64,000 nucleotides of DNA from NCBI RefSeq assembly GCF_000299355.1, contig NC_018664.1, positions 1,968,380 through 2,032,379 of the forward strand, given 5' to 3'. Position 1 is the stretch's first letter, and each line of letters opens with the position of its first letter. The stretch comes from Gottschalkia acidurici 9a (lineage in GTDB: Bacteria; Bacillota; Clostridia; Tissierellales; Gottschalkiaceae). The notes below the pieces were generated by a model. It saw only the letters and a program-made list of their open reading frames with translations, was not told the DNA's origin and did not search any database. The position numbers were made by a program, and so were the translations under genes. Positions 55,774 to 64,000 of the stretch are shown here, one piece after another.

Positions 55774-56358
55774 ATGCAAGAAAAATATTATGAAGGACAA
55801 GTATTCAAAAATAAAAAAATCAAGGAAATGCAGATAGAACACTATAAGTTTGTCGATTGTGTTTTTGAGGATTGTTCATTTGAAGATTGTAAAATTGTAG
55901 GCTGTGCTTTTGTTAACTGTCAATTTTACAACTGTAATGTTATAAACCTATCTTCCCAATATTCAGAAGTGAAAAGTGCTACATTTAAAAAGTGTAATTT
56001 GATAGGCGTATATTGGAGCGAGCTACTTCCTGCTGGAGTATATGCACAGTCTATTGATGAAATCAAAGACTCTTATTTAAAGTATAACACATTCATGGAA
56101 ATGAGCTTTAGAAAATTTGATTTTTCTGGCAATATTATTCAAGAATCTACGTTTGAGGAATGTAATTTAATGGAAAGTAGTTTTCAAGATTGCAGGTTAG
56201 AAGCTACACAAATTTCCAGGTGTGATATTCGTAAAGCAGATTTTCGTGGAGCAATGGGATATATAATAGACATTTCTACTAATAAGATGAAAGATGCAAA
56301 ATTTTCTTTTCCAGAGGTTATTAGTCTATTAGATTCATTTGGAATAAAAGTTGACTAA
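55774..56358 (+). CDS. Pentapeptide-repeat protein
   Basis: A 194-residue protein made largely of pentapeptide coils in two blocks (about 25-65 and 95-165), rich in Cys at the repeat centres (CVFEDCSFEDCKIVGC, FEECNLMESSFQDC). Length and layout with a non-repeat middle resemble Qnr-type gyrase-protecting proteins (about 215 residues), but many such proteins are unrelated to drugs. ACGGAGGGAAC precedes the ATG at 55774. It lies in an operon with the MarR regulator. Confidence 0.82.
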   Translation: MQEKYYEGQVFKNKKIKEMQIEHYKFVDCVFEDCSFEDCKIVGCAFVNCQFYNCNVINLSSQYSEVKSATFKKCNLIGVYWSELLPAGVYAQSIDEIKDSYLKYNTFMEMSFRKFDFSGNIIQESTFEECNLMESSFQDCRLEATQISRCDIRKADFRGAMGYIIDISTNKMKDAKFSFPEVISLLDSFGIKVD

Positions 56359-56451
56359 TAATTTTCACAAATGAATATGAGGGAGTGGAAATATTGGTTA
56401 TAGAATTTATAAAAAGCTAATCAAAAAACTATACAAGTTTTTATAAAAAAA

Positions 56452-56489
56452 ACATGGTAGACCATAGAATTAACTATAATCTACCATGT
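56452..56489 (-). terminator. Minus-strand terminator of a lost gene
   Basis: ACATGGTAGA and its complement are followed on the minus strand by eight T. The only coding trace upstream of it on that strand is a stretch near 56500-56570 that ends in KYYRPPKE and a stop, so the gene it served has decayed. Confidence 0.6.
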
Positions 56490-56778
56490 AATAAATTACT
56501 CTTTAGGAGGTCTATAATACTTTTCTCTAAGCTCACTTTGTTCATCTTTTGTAATTATATAGTACCACTATTAATCGTATATTTATATTTCTTTTAAATG
56601 CATGAAAAACCCTTCACTCTTTTTTCTGTAGTAGTAAGTTTTTAAGCAACAAAGCTCCTTCAGAAGATATAGTTTGAAACAATTACATATTTAAGGTTGC
56701 ATAAAAAGTCCTTATAGTATATAATTGGGTTTACATTAGTTTTATATCTAATTTTTAAGTTTAATATGTTTAGAATTT

Positions 56779-56843
56779 TTAATTCACATAAAATTAGAGA
56801 TTATAAATTGAGACTAAGTATAATCTGTAATTCTATGTGAATT
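56779..56843 (+). promoter_or_regulatory. Long hairpin in the leader of the cold-shock gene
   Basis: AATTCACATA pairs with TATGTGAATT, with further inner pairing (ATTA, AGATTAT with ATAATCT), and ATTTTTATTT follows. It could act as a temperature-responsive or attenuating structure upstream of csp, or be an upstream terminator. The rest of 56590-56778 shows nothing clear. Confidence 0.45.
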
Positions 56844-56890
56844 TTTATTTCCATAAATTACAGAAATAAAAAATAATGGAGGTACCAAAT

Positions 56891-57088
56891 ATGACAGGTA
56901 CAGTAAAATGGTTTAATGCAGATAAAGGATATGGATTTATTACAACAGAAAATGGTGAAGACGTTTTCGCTCACTTTTCACAAATTCAAACAGACGGATT
57001 TAAAACTTTAAACGAAGGTGACCGTGTAAGCTTTAACGTTGAAAAAGGTGATCGTGGTAATCAAGCTGAAAATATAGTAAAACTATAA
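56891..57088 (+). CDS. Cold-shock protein, CspA family
   Basis: A 65-residue protein with a single OB-fold. It has the RNA-binding motifs KGYGFI (RNP1) and VFAHFS (RNP2), and [16 protein letters not shown] is the classic start. It melts RNA secondary structure. GGAGGTACCAAAT fixes the ATG at 56891; the open frame is five codons longer. A long structured leader and a good terminator flank it. Confidence 0.95.
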   Translation: MTGTVKWFNADKGYGFITTENGEDVFAHFSQIQTDGFKTLNEGDRVSFNVEKGDRGNQAENIVKL

Positions 57089-57091
57089 AAA

Positions 57092-57118
57092 AGAGATGGG
57101 TAATCCATCTCTCTTTTA
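57092..57118 (+). terminator. Terminator of the cold-shock gene
   Basis: AGAGATGG, a 5-base loop and CCATCTCT, followed by CTTTTATTT. Confidence 0.85.
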
Positions 57119-57449
57119 TTTCTCATGATATATTTAGGCTTAATGCTAGATATTGCTTAACTAAATAAAAAAGGATAGATTATAGAGATCGATCTATAGC
57201 CTACCCTCTGTATTCAAATCTTCCTTTTTTCAGTTTTAAGAGTTTTTAAAACCTAACCATATATTTGAAAACCATTATGAAACTCACTATAGCTTTAAAT
57301 TTAAGCCTATGCTATACTTTTAATCTTTCCTTAAACTCAGATATTCATTTCTCAATTAAACTATCTAGTTTTTTCGGTTAAAAAGATTTTCAGTGTAGGA
57401 GCTTTCTTATAAAATTCTTTTACAATATATTGTCTCTTCCTTTTACTCT

Positions 57450-57880
57450 GTTTCAATACAAAGTATCCTCGTCAACTTTCTCATAAGTTATGTTATCTGA
57501 AAAAGTTATTTGAAATAGTCTAAATGACCTTTTATAGTCTATTAATTTTAACTCTGCAACATTATCATTCCATGTGATTGAGTAATTATCCTTATTAGGT
57601 TTTATACCATTAGTATCTATTTTTGTAGTAAATAAATAATGTTTATGTTTTTCTTTATTTTTCTATAATAAACGCTCAAATTATAAGGACTAGAAGAAAC
57701 AAAATTAAACCCCCTGTACTTTACAATTACTTCATATGATTGATCTTGAGATATAGATGTGACTAGATGCTCTTCATACAAAAAACCTAGGTAAGTTATA
57801 GAGATAATTATGAGAGATATGCATGCTAGAGCAGATAAATATCTTTTGTTTTTCTTACTTGTTCATTTATAACAAACACT
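57450..57880 (-). pseudogene. Decayed gene for a small membrane-anchored protein
   Basis: On the minus strand a GGAGTG site and ATG near 57867 lead, after a frame break, into KRYLSALACISLIIISITYLGF (one membrane segment). An extracytoplasmic stretch with a second break near 57660 follows, ending EKVDEDTLY and a stop near 57460. Rejoined, it would be about 150 residues, perhaps related to DUF5412-type proteins, but I do not recognise it with confidence. At least two frame errors are present. The palindrome at 57894-57909 lies just upstream. Confidence 0.5.
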
Positions 57881-57893
57881 CCTTTTTCACTAT

Positions 57894-57909
57894 ATGGTAT
57901 ATATACCAT
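57894..57909 (-). promoter_or_regulatory. Palindromic operator-like site
   Basis: ATGGTATATATACCAT is a perfect 16-bp palindrome directly upstream of the decayed membrane-protein gene. Such sites are bound by GntR- or PadR-type regulators; none is encoded nearby. Confidence 0.4.
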
Positions 57910-57940
57910 TATAATAAAATAATGGTAATTTAACAATATA

Positions 57941-57974
57941 TATAAAAGGCCATTCTTAAGAACAGCCTTTTATA
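57941..57974. terminator. Terminator hairpin
   Basis: TATAAAAGGC and its complement flank a 14-base loop. It lies upstream of the decayed gene and has T-rich flanks on both strands. Confidence 0.6.
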
Positions 57975-58201
57975 CTATATCTTTAAGGACTATATATTCT
58001 TTATCGAACACAAAAACCCTCCACTTGAACCTTTTACATCAATAAAAGAGACAAAAACTTTAAGAATGTAAGCTTACACTTAAATATAGAAAGTTTTCAT
58101 AAGAAGTATTAAATCATAGGAACTTCTAAGATACCTATTTAGAAGTTTAAAATAGGCCAAACAATAAAATAATTTTACAGTCTAGCCTTCAATTTTAAAT
58201 A

Positions 58202-58344
58202 TTAATTCAATCTTTTTTTTAACTCTTCTACTGCTAATTCTATTAAATCATTCGGCTCTTTTTTCAGATAAATAGATTTTTTAATACAGAATACTTTTTA
58301 TCAAGTCCTAATTCTTTTTGTCGAGTGTAGAAGTTATCTTTCAT
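58202..58344 (-). pseudogene. Small 47-residue hypothetical protein, frameshifted
   Basis: An ATG at 58344 opens MKDNFYTRQKELGLDKKYS and breaks at a run of six T (58277-58282, plus strand). With one more base the frame continues EPNDLIELAVEELKKRLN to TAA 58202-58204. There is no good ribosome site, so it may be a fragment of a larger lost gene. I do not recognise the family. Confidence 0.35.
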
Positions 58345-58461
58345 TCTACTATGAATTTATTTGTAATAGTTTTCTATATAAACTTGATAGTAATTTTATT
58401 TTTATTTAATAATACATAAAATAACCTTTTTGTGAGCTCTTAGTGCAAAGCCTTAAACAAA

Positions 58462-58508
58462 AAATAAAAAAGCAATTTCATGATTAACATAAAATAGCTT
58501 TTTTATTT
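58462..58508. terminator. Terminator hairpin
   Basis: AAATAAAAAAGC and its complement flank a 23-base loop. It is functional on either strand and isolates the decayed genes from the tRNA-Sec side. Confidence 0.55.
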
Positions 58509-58610
58509 CGTATTATGTTATAGCATTAAAATAAAAGTTATTGAACTTGACTAAACTCTATTCCAACTAAAATTGCTAAGTAAATATTGTAAAGTAATTT
58601 TTAAGTAATA

Positions 58611-58640
58611 AAAAAAGCTTGTAAATCTTTACAGGCTTGC
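58611..58640 (-). terminator. Terminator of tRNA-Sec
   Basis: AAGCCTGTAAA pairs with TTTACAAGCTT on the minus strand, followed by a run of T, 10 bases after the tRNA 3' end. Confidence 0.75.
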
Positions 58641-58649
58641 GCTTACTAA

Positions 58650-58746
58650 TGGCGGGAATACGTGGGAATCGAACCCACCCAGGAGGCTACTAACCCCCCG
58701 TACTAGTTTTGAAGACTAGAGAGCACACCAGCACTCATCTATTCCC
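58650..58746 (-). tRNA. selC: tRNA-Sec (anticodon TCA)
   Basis: A 97-nt tRNA including an encoded CCA. The acceptor stem GGGAATA pairs with TATTCCC. The anticodon loop CTTCAAA gives TCA, which reads UGA. A long variable arm (TACGGGGGGTTAGTAGCCTCCTG region) and the T loop GTTCGATTC are present. The length and long extra arm are typical of selenocysteine tRNA. It implies a selenoprotein system elsewhere in the genome; none of the partner genes is in this window. A decayed copy lies 3.8 kb away. Confidence 0.93.
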
Positions 58747-58995
58747 ATAATCTATAGGTGCAAGTAATATTATAGATTATTTCTATTGATTTTTCAACAC
58801 TTTTCCGACTTTTTTCTATATCTTTTTGGATATAACGACTTTCTTAATTTCGTCATCTTATATAGTTTGTGACGACATTATGACAGCACAATATAAAGTA
58901 TCAACTAAAACTAATTGAAAATCATATTAAAAACCACCTCAGTATATTATAGCCTTAGATGGTTTAGTCTAATCTCTTCCTTATTATAGTATCTA

Positions 58996-59292
58996 TTATA
59001 ATACAGCTCTAGTGAATATCCCTGTTTCAATTTTATTAGTAGTTTCAATACCTTCTTCACAACATACTAAATCTTCATTGGTATAAGTAATCACTAATAT
59101 TAGTCTACGTGCACTTTGTTCCTTCTTAGTTATAATTTTATTATTTATCATAACTACCGATTCGTAAAGTTGAAGTTTAAAGTTATTTGATAACTTCAGT
59201 AAGTACTGATTTATCTGTATATTATCGGAACTATTAATATCTTTAATTGGAAACTCCTCAGAAAAGAACCCTCTAACTTCTATCCAAATAAG
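58996..59292 (-). pseudogene. Unrecognised protein fragment
   Basis: An open stretch of about 98 codons without a proper start, bounded by a TAA, reads RGFFSEEFPIKDINSSDN and ends TGIFTRAVL. It is downstream of the kinase gene on the same strand. Codon use looks coding, but no domain is recognised. It is probably the C-terminal part of a decayed gene. Confidence 0.35.
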
Positions 59293-59346
59293 TTAAAAAC
59301 TTAAGATCCTAGAACCGTTTAGTTCTTCCAAAATCAATATAAGATA

Positions 59347-60750
59347 TTAAGTGACTTTATAAGTTGATTTTTTAAATTGTATATCTATCCTTAATCCTTC
59401 TCCTAATTTGCCTGTAGCCTTAATATCAGCGCCATGAGCCTTGAGGATATCATGAGCTATAGCCATTCCTAAACCTGAACCCTCTGTTTTCTTACTTGTG
59501 TTTGTTCCTCTATAATATCTTTTGAAAATATTATTTAAATCTTCTTCTGATACTCCTTCGCCATTATCCTCTATTGAAATCTCTATTTTAGTGTCATCAA
59601 CTTTTTGTATATTTATATTTATCTTTACATCACTACTATTATGAACAAATGCATTTATTATAAGATTTATAAATACTCTCTTTACTAAATACTCATCTAG
59701 TTCTAGTGATATTTCTTCATCTGAATAATTAAAGCTTATATTGCTATCGTTATACTTTTCATCATTTATAATATCAATTAATACATGCCTTATTAGGGAT
59801 ACTATATTTATTTTCTTTTTATTTAAAACCAAAATATTATTTTTTAACCTAGTAGATAGGTTTAAATCCTCAACTAAAGTTTTTATATATTCACTTTTAT
59901 TTATTATAGTATTACAACATTTCCCTCTTATTTCATCATTTATTTCGTATTCAGTATCTGCCATTATTTCAGCATTCCCAATAATTGAAGTAAGTGGAGT
60001 TTTTATATCATGAGAAATATTTGAAATCCACTCTGTTCTCATTTCTTCTAACTTTTCTCTTTCCATCTCATTACTATGTAACTTATATGCTAATTGATTT
60101 AGGCATTTTTCTACTTTATAATAGCTTCCTCTTTTTATTTTACTCCTTGAATAATTGCCATCAGATAAATCTAATATCTTATTAACAATCCTATTTATAG
60201 GTCTTGTTATCTTTAAAGTATATAAAAAGCTTATTATTAATACTAAAATTATATTGATAATAATTAATAAAATAAATTTATGTGCTTTCTCAATTAGTTT
60301 AACATCATAAGAATATGTTATTCTCTTTACTTTATTAGAATCTAAAAATAATAAATAGGTATAAGTAGTATCATCTATAATCTTTTCATCTAAAAATAAA
60401 GTCTCTTCTTTATTGCTATACATGTCTACTAGTGATACATTGGAATATTGAAATGGAGCTATATTGGGTTTATTATATTGAAAAACTTCTTGATTATTTT
60501 CATCTAATATTTGCACGCCCATATTATTTGATTCTAATAGCTTAATTCCATCATCAGTAATTAATATCTCATTATCTTCTGATAAATATATGTAACCCTT
60601 AAAGTCTGATATCATCTTTTCTGGATGGTAGTTGTATAATGCTCCTTCTCTATAAATATTAATTCCTATAAAAGTAATATTTATGAAGAAAATAACTAAA
60701 CAGGCTAATATAAATGATATAGCGTAATGAATCATAAGTTTTCCTTTCAT
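59347..60750 (-). CDS. Sensor histidine kinase (HAMP, VanS/PhoR type)
   Basis: A 467-residue protein with membrane helices at about 8-32 and 158-178 flanking a 125-residue extracytoplasmic sensor. A HAMP region follows (about 179-230), then H-box His247 (SNISHDIKTPLTSI) and the N/G1/G2 ATP boxes (DNGEGVSEEDL, GSGLGMAIA). GGGGGAGTAGTGT precedes the ATG. It follows its response regulator by 3 bp. The divergent operon with HsmA and an FMN-binding protein is the likely target. Confidence 0.92.
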   Translation of the reverse strand: MKGKLMIHYAISFILACLVIFFINITFIGINIYREGALYNYHPEKMISDFKGYIYLSEDNEILITDDGIKLLESNNMGVQILDENNQEVFQYNKPNIAPFQYSNVSLVDMYSNKEETLFLDEKIIDDTTYTYLLFLDSNKVKRITYSYDVKLIEKAHKFILLIIINIILVLIISFLYTLKITRPINRIVNKILDLSDGNYSRSKIKRGSYYKVEKCLNQLAYKLHSNEMEREKLEEMRTEWISNISHDIKTPLTSIIGNAEIMADTEYEINDEIRGKCCNTIINKSEYIKTLVEDLNLSTRLKNNILVLNKKKINIVSLIRHVLIDIINDEKYNDSNISFNYSDEEISLELDEYLVKRVFINLIINAFVHNSSDVKININIQKVDDTKIEISIEDNGEGVSEEDLNNIFKRYYRGTNTSKKTEGSGLGMAIAHDILKAHGADIKATGKLGEGLRIDIQFKKSTYKVT

Positions 60751-60753
60751 ACA

Positions 60754-61476
60754 CTACTCCCCCGTCATTATAAATTTGTATCCTAAACCAATTACTGTAG
60801 TTATATACTTAGGCCTTGATGGATTGTCTTCAATTTTCTTTCTAAGTTTTCTTATATGAACTGTAATTGTATTATCATATCCAAAGAAATCCTCACCCCA
60901 TACTTTATTACAAATCATTTCTTTGCTTATAATTCTATTTGGATTATTAATTAAATACATTAATAACTTTAATTCCTTTGCAGTGAATTCTAAACTCTGT
61001 CCATTTTTATATACCTCACCAGTTTCCTCATTTACTTCGATATCTCCAAATTTAATAACCTTATTTTTCTTTATGTTTTTGTTAATTATAACATTGTCAA
61101 AAGCTTTCAATCTTGCTTTTAATCTAAAAGCTACCTCTTTAGCACTAAAAGGTTTAGTAATATAATCATCTGCCCCTATGGCAAAACCTAATAATCTATC
61201 TATCTCTTCTGTTTTTGCTGATATAAATAATATTGGCACTTGACTATATTTTCTTAATTCATTGAAAACATCATATCCACTTATATCAGGTAACATAATA
61301 TCTAACAACACTATATCTGGATTAACTTTCTTAAATAACTCTATTCCATCTATCCCATTATTAGATATAAAAATATTGCTAAAGCCATCTCTTCTTAATA
61401 CAGTATCTAAAATATCTACAATATCTTCTTCATCATCAATTATTAAAATCTTGTATTTCTCAAAAGTATTATCCAT
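60754..61476 (-). CDS. OmpR family response regulator
   Basis: A 240-residue protein with acidic pocket D14-D15, phospho-acceptor D59 (LLDIMLPD), conserved Lys in DDYITKPF, and a C-terminal winged helix (about 140-238, NTITVHIRKLRKKIED). The ATG at 61476 follows AAAGGAGTG; the open frame is three codons longer. It is divergent from the 61644 operon, and four 11-bp repeats suited to an OmpR-type dimer lie between. Confidence 0.92.
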   Translation of the reverse strand: MDNTFEKYKILIIDDEEDIVDILDTVLRRDGFSNIFISNNGIDGIELFKKVNPDIVLLDIMLPDISGYDVFNELRKYSQVPILFISAKTEEIDRLLGFAIGADDYITKPFSAKEVAFRLKARLKAFDNVIINKNIKKNKVIKFGDIEVNEETGEVYKNGQSLEFTAKELKLLMYLINNPNRIISKEMICNKVWGEDFFGYDNTITVHIRKLRKKIEDNPSRPKYITTVIGLGYKFIMTGE

Positions 61477-61534
61477 AGATCTCACTCCTTTTATTTTTTA
61501 AATTATATCATACACCCAACTAGATATAAGTTTA

Positions 61535-61578
61535 TTTAAGATGAATTTAAGATGGATTTTATATGAATTAAATATGCA
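61535..61578 (+). promoter_or_regulatory. Four tandem 11-bp repeats, probable response-regulator sites
   Basis: TTTAAGATGAA, TTTAAGATGGA, TTTTATATGAA and TTAAATATGCA follow each other without gaps. An 11-bp period places them on one face of the helix, the standard layout for OmpR/PhoB-type regulators. They lie between the regulator gene and the divergent membrane-protein operon. Confidence 0.65.
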
Positions 61579-61643
61579 TATAGTAAATTTATATCATAAA
61601 AACGTATTTTAATTCAAAAATCACTAATTAAGGAGGATAATTT

Positions 61644-62309
61644 ATGCAAGCAATTATGGAGCCAATCTTTCACGTAGTTTATTTAACTACAGTAATTACT
61701 TTAGGAATAAAAATGTTAACTAAATCAGAAGGCAATCAATACTTTAAACTATTTGGTGCTATGGCAGTAATTTTGGGATTTGGTGATTCATTCCACCTTA
61801 TACCAAGGATATACGCGCTATTAACTACTGGTCTAGAAAATAATGCAGCGGCACTAGGATTTGGTAAGTTAGTTACATCAATAACTATGACAATCTTCTA
61901 TCTAATTCTTTATAAGATTTGGAAAATTAAATTTAATGTAAAAAATTCAAAATCATTAGATCTAGTAATGTATGTATTGGCAGGTTTAAGAATTATTCTT
62001 TGTCTATTCCCTCAAAACCAATGGTTTGTAAACAATCCACCAATTAGTTGGGGTATATATAGAAATATTCCATTTACAATTATGGGACTTATTATGATTT
62101 ATCTTTTATATAGTTATGGGGCTAAAAATAGAGATAAAGATTACAAAAACCTTGGTATAGCTGTGCTATTATCCTTCGGATTCTACGCACCAGTTGTAAT
62201 TTGGGCTTCTGAAAACTTCCTTGTTGGAATGCTTATGATACCTAAAACATTAGCATACGTTTGGGTAGTCTTAATAGGGTATAAAGAGTTTAAAAAACTA
62301 AGTAAATAA
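61644..62309 (+). CDS. Conserved membrane protein of unknown function
   Basis: A 221-residue protein with about seven membrane helices and short loops; notable residues are FGDSFHLIPRIYALLT (about 46-61) and NPPISWGIYRNIPF. AAGGAGGATAATTT precedes the ATG. It is the first gene of the operon facing the two-component system, followed by the HsmA-family gene. I do not recognise a named family. Confidence 0.75.
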   Translation: MQAIMEPIFHVVYLTTVITLGIKMLTKSEGNQYFKLFGAMAVILGFGDSFHLIPRIYALLTTGLENNAAALGFGKLVTSITMTIFYLILYKIWKIKFNVKNSKSLDLVMYVLAGLRIILCLFPQNQWFVNNPPISWGIYRNIPFTIMGLIMIYLLYSYGAKNRDKDYKNLGIAVLLSFGFYAPVVIWASENFLVGMLMIPKTLAYVWVVLIGYKEFKKLSK

Positions 62310-62473
62310 TAAATATTTACTTAGTTAGGATTAATATACCTACACTTTTATACTAACACCATATATATCGTTATACAAAAGGGATTTCTCAGATTAGAGT
62401 TCTATTTTTATTATATATTTTTTATCTATCTTACAATGAACAATGTTCAAATAATAATATTAGGAGGATTTTT

Positions 62474-62851
62474 ATGTCTACATTATTAATTAGTGCAATG
62501 ATCTTTATAACTTTAGCACTTATATTCTACACAATAGGCGTATTTGGAGAAAAGAAAAAAGGAACGCTACTGAAATGGCATGCGATAATATTTTGGATGG
62601 GATTTATATGTGATACTATAGGTACTACTATAATGAGTAAAATATCTAGTGGAGGATTTAGTTTTAATTTACATGGAATAACTGGTTTAATAGCCTTATT
62701 ACTTATGGCATTCCATGCTATATGGGCAACAATTATTTTAAGAAAAGATGATGAAAAAGCAAAGCAAATATTCCATAAATTTAGTATAGTTGTTTGGGCT
62801 ATATGGTTAGTTCCTTATATATTAGGTATGTTGATAGGTATGAATGCATAA
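62474..62851 (+). CDS. hsmA: HsmA family membrane protein
   Basis: A 125-residue protein with four membrane helices, including KWHAIIFWMGFICDTIGTTIM and HGITGLIALLLMAFHAIWAT with several histidines. It matches the HsmA/TIGR03987 type. In C. difficile HsmA is induced by heme through HsmR and protects against heme and oxidative stress. Here no HsmR is adjacent; the two-component system next door may replace it. AGGAGGATTTTT precedes the ATG. Confidence 0.75.
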   Translation: MSTLLISAMIFITLALIFYTIGVFGEKKKGTLLKWHAIIFWMGFICDTIGTTIMSKISSGGFSFNLHGITGLIALLLMAFHAIWATIILRKDDEKAKQIFHKFSIVVWAIWLVPYILGMLIGMNA

Positions 62852-63070
62852 TCTAGTTGTATTCTAAATCCTCATTCAGTAGACTTTAAATTAGTTTGTA
62901 AGAAGAAGCCATGAAAGTATTCAAAAGAATACGGTTTATATACCTTTTTCATTATACTGAGATTATATTGATTTTAAATTTCTGTAAAACTTGTGTATAT
63001 AGGTGCAAAAAAATATGAAACAAATAAAAAGTAGTAATATAGTATTACCTAAAAAACATCAGGAGGTCTT

Positions 63071-63822
63071 ATGACTTTATTTTTCAATATTTTATTTGCG
63101 TGGATATCAGTAATATCAGCAATACTCCTAAGCATAACATGGCTAATCAAAGTTCTACAAAAAAAATACAAAAATGTTGTAATAAAGATTTATTAATAAA
63201 AATAAATAAGCTTTTAAGAAAAAATCACATTAACTTAGGATACTTATTTCTAATATCATCATTTATTCATGGCGTTCTTTCCTCATATTCAATTATAAGC
63301 TTTAATTATGGAACAATTGATCTGATAATATGGCTACTTTTATGGCATACATTTATTGATAAAAAAACATGGGAAAGACTCGGAAAGACATGGGTACAAA
63401 GACATAGAGAGTTAACAGTCTTACTTATTGTTATTACAGTATTACACATATTTGAAATCGGAGGGTTTGTTGGGTTTGATAGAATTTTCAATAGTATTAA
63501 ATCAGACTTAAATCCTAAAATAAATATAGATAATATCAATATAAGCAATGATTATAAAGATGGAGTATACGAAGGTACTGGCTATGGATATAGACCAGAC
63601 CTTAAAGTTCTAGTGACTATAAATGGTGGAGTAATAGATGAGATATCAATAGTTAGTCATAATGAAGTAGGTGAAATATTTTATACACCAGCTTTTGATT
63701 ATATTCCTAAGCAAATAATAGATAAACAATCATATGATGTTGATACACTAAGTGGCTCAACTTATTCTTCAAAGGGAATTATGGAATCTGTGGAAAATGC
63801 CTTATCTAAAGCTAAAAAGTAA
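63071..63822 (+). pseudogene. FMN-binding membrane protein, frameshifted
   Basis: AGGAGGTCTT leads to an ATG at 63071 that encodes a membrane segment (MTLFFNILFAWISVISAILL) and then breaks at a run of eight A (63159-63166). One more base joins it to the frame that continues to 63822. That frame has three more helices (about 63210-63480) and a C-terminal FMN-binding domain (DGVYEGTGYGYRPDLKVLVTINGG and the flavinylation-type STYSSKG near the end). Rejoined, the protein is about 250 residues. It may be covalently flavinylated at Thr in SGSTYSS and move electrons outside the membrane (family knowledge). Probably intact in the organism. Confidence 0.75.
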
Positions 63823-63875
63823 CCGTATATAAATTAAAAGCTATATTATCAGAATTAATTTATTCTTTAATTACA

Positions 63876-63912
63876 AAGGGTTCTTAGTATTGACACACTA
63901 AGAACCTTTTAT
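63876..63912 (+). terminator. Terminator of the HsmA/FMN operon
   Basis: GGTTCTTAGT and its complement with an 8-base loop, followed by TTTTATTTG. Confidence 0.8.
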
Positions 63913-64000
63913 TTGTATGATTATTAGATAATATTTCAGTCTAAAATAAACTATGATTCTATACTAAAATCATGCTCCGTAACTTATTATACAGTTTACC

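Noticed and set aside
58650-58746. Searching the window for selenoprotein genes with in-frame TGA
   Set aside because: None of the recognisable genes shows an in-frame TGA at a redox position followed by continued homology.

Overview
The window looks like the chromosome of a low-GC, spore-forming, anaerobic Firmicute, most like Clostridia of the Peptostreptococcaceae type (relatives of Clostridioides and Paraclostridium). This rests on the AT-rich sequence, strong GGAGG-type ribosome binding sites, an alpha/beta-type small acid-soluble spore protein next to a CotF-like coat protein, AddAB instead of RecBCD, a tRNA-Sec gene and an HsmA-family membrane protein. I cannot name the species.

Layout. 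1-2.0 kb: an ECF-type sigma factor with its DUF4179 membrane partner, and a small EamA transporter. 2.2-2.6 kb: a gene-less, heavily folded segment that looks like the relic of an IS200/IS605-type element. 2.7-5.7 kb: a large repeat protein with DUF11 domains. 5.9-9.1 kb: BrnQ, a cyclase with its MarR regulator, and an acetyltransferase. 9.2-13.7 kb: a Bce-type antimicrobial-peptide sensing and detoxification operon (regulator, kinase, ABC ATPase, permease). 13.8-21.6 kb: TraX, an SDR, an XRE-cupin regulator divergent from a LysE exporter, an HD protein, a TetR-antiporter operon and a dead DUF2785 gene. 21.7-35.5 kb: the recombination operon addB-addA-sbcD and sbcC, split by an oppositely oriented sigma/anti-sigma pair.

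35.9-53.4 kb is the most interesting region. Seventeen genes on the minus strand run from a strong promoter at about 53.42 kb. They encode four lipoproteins of the Fe/B12-type substrate-binding class but only one FecCD permease and one ATPase. With them are two radical-SAM enzymes with the unusual CX5CX2C motif known from HcgA, two related methyltransferases, two DUF364 proteins, a HypB/UreG-like GTPase, a MoeA-like protein, two cytosolic binding-protein-like proteins and a soluble ABC ATPase. The last three share a DUF1858-like N-terminal domain. I read this as an uncharacterised system that makes, imports and/or handles a metal-binding small molecule or organometallic cofactor. The function is inference.

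53.5-64 kb: spore proteins, a UspA-like protein, a 3.8-kb stretch between a decayed tRNA-Sec copy and the intact tRNA-Sec gene (MarR, pentapeptide-repeat protein, cold-shock protein, several decayed genes), a VanR/VanS-type two-component system, and a divergent operon with HsmA and an FMN-binding membrane protein.

A technical point runs through the window. At least seven genes are broken by one frameshift each, and every break is repaired by adding one base to an A or T run of six or more. This points to systematic homopolymer under-calling in the assembly or, less likely, real hypermutation. Gene ends near such runs should be read with that in mind.
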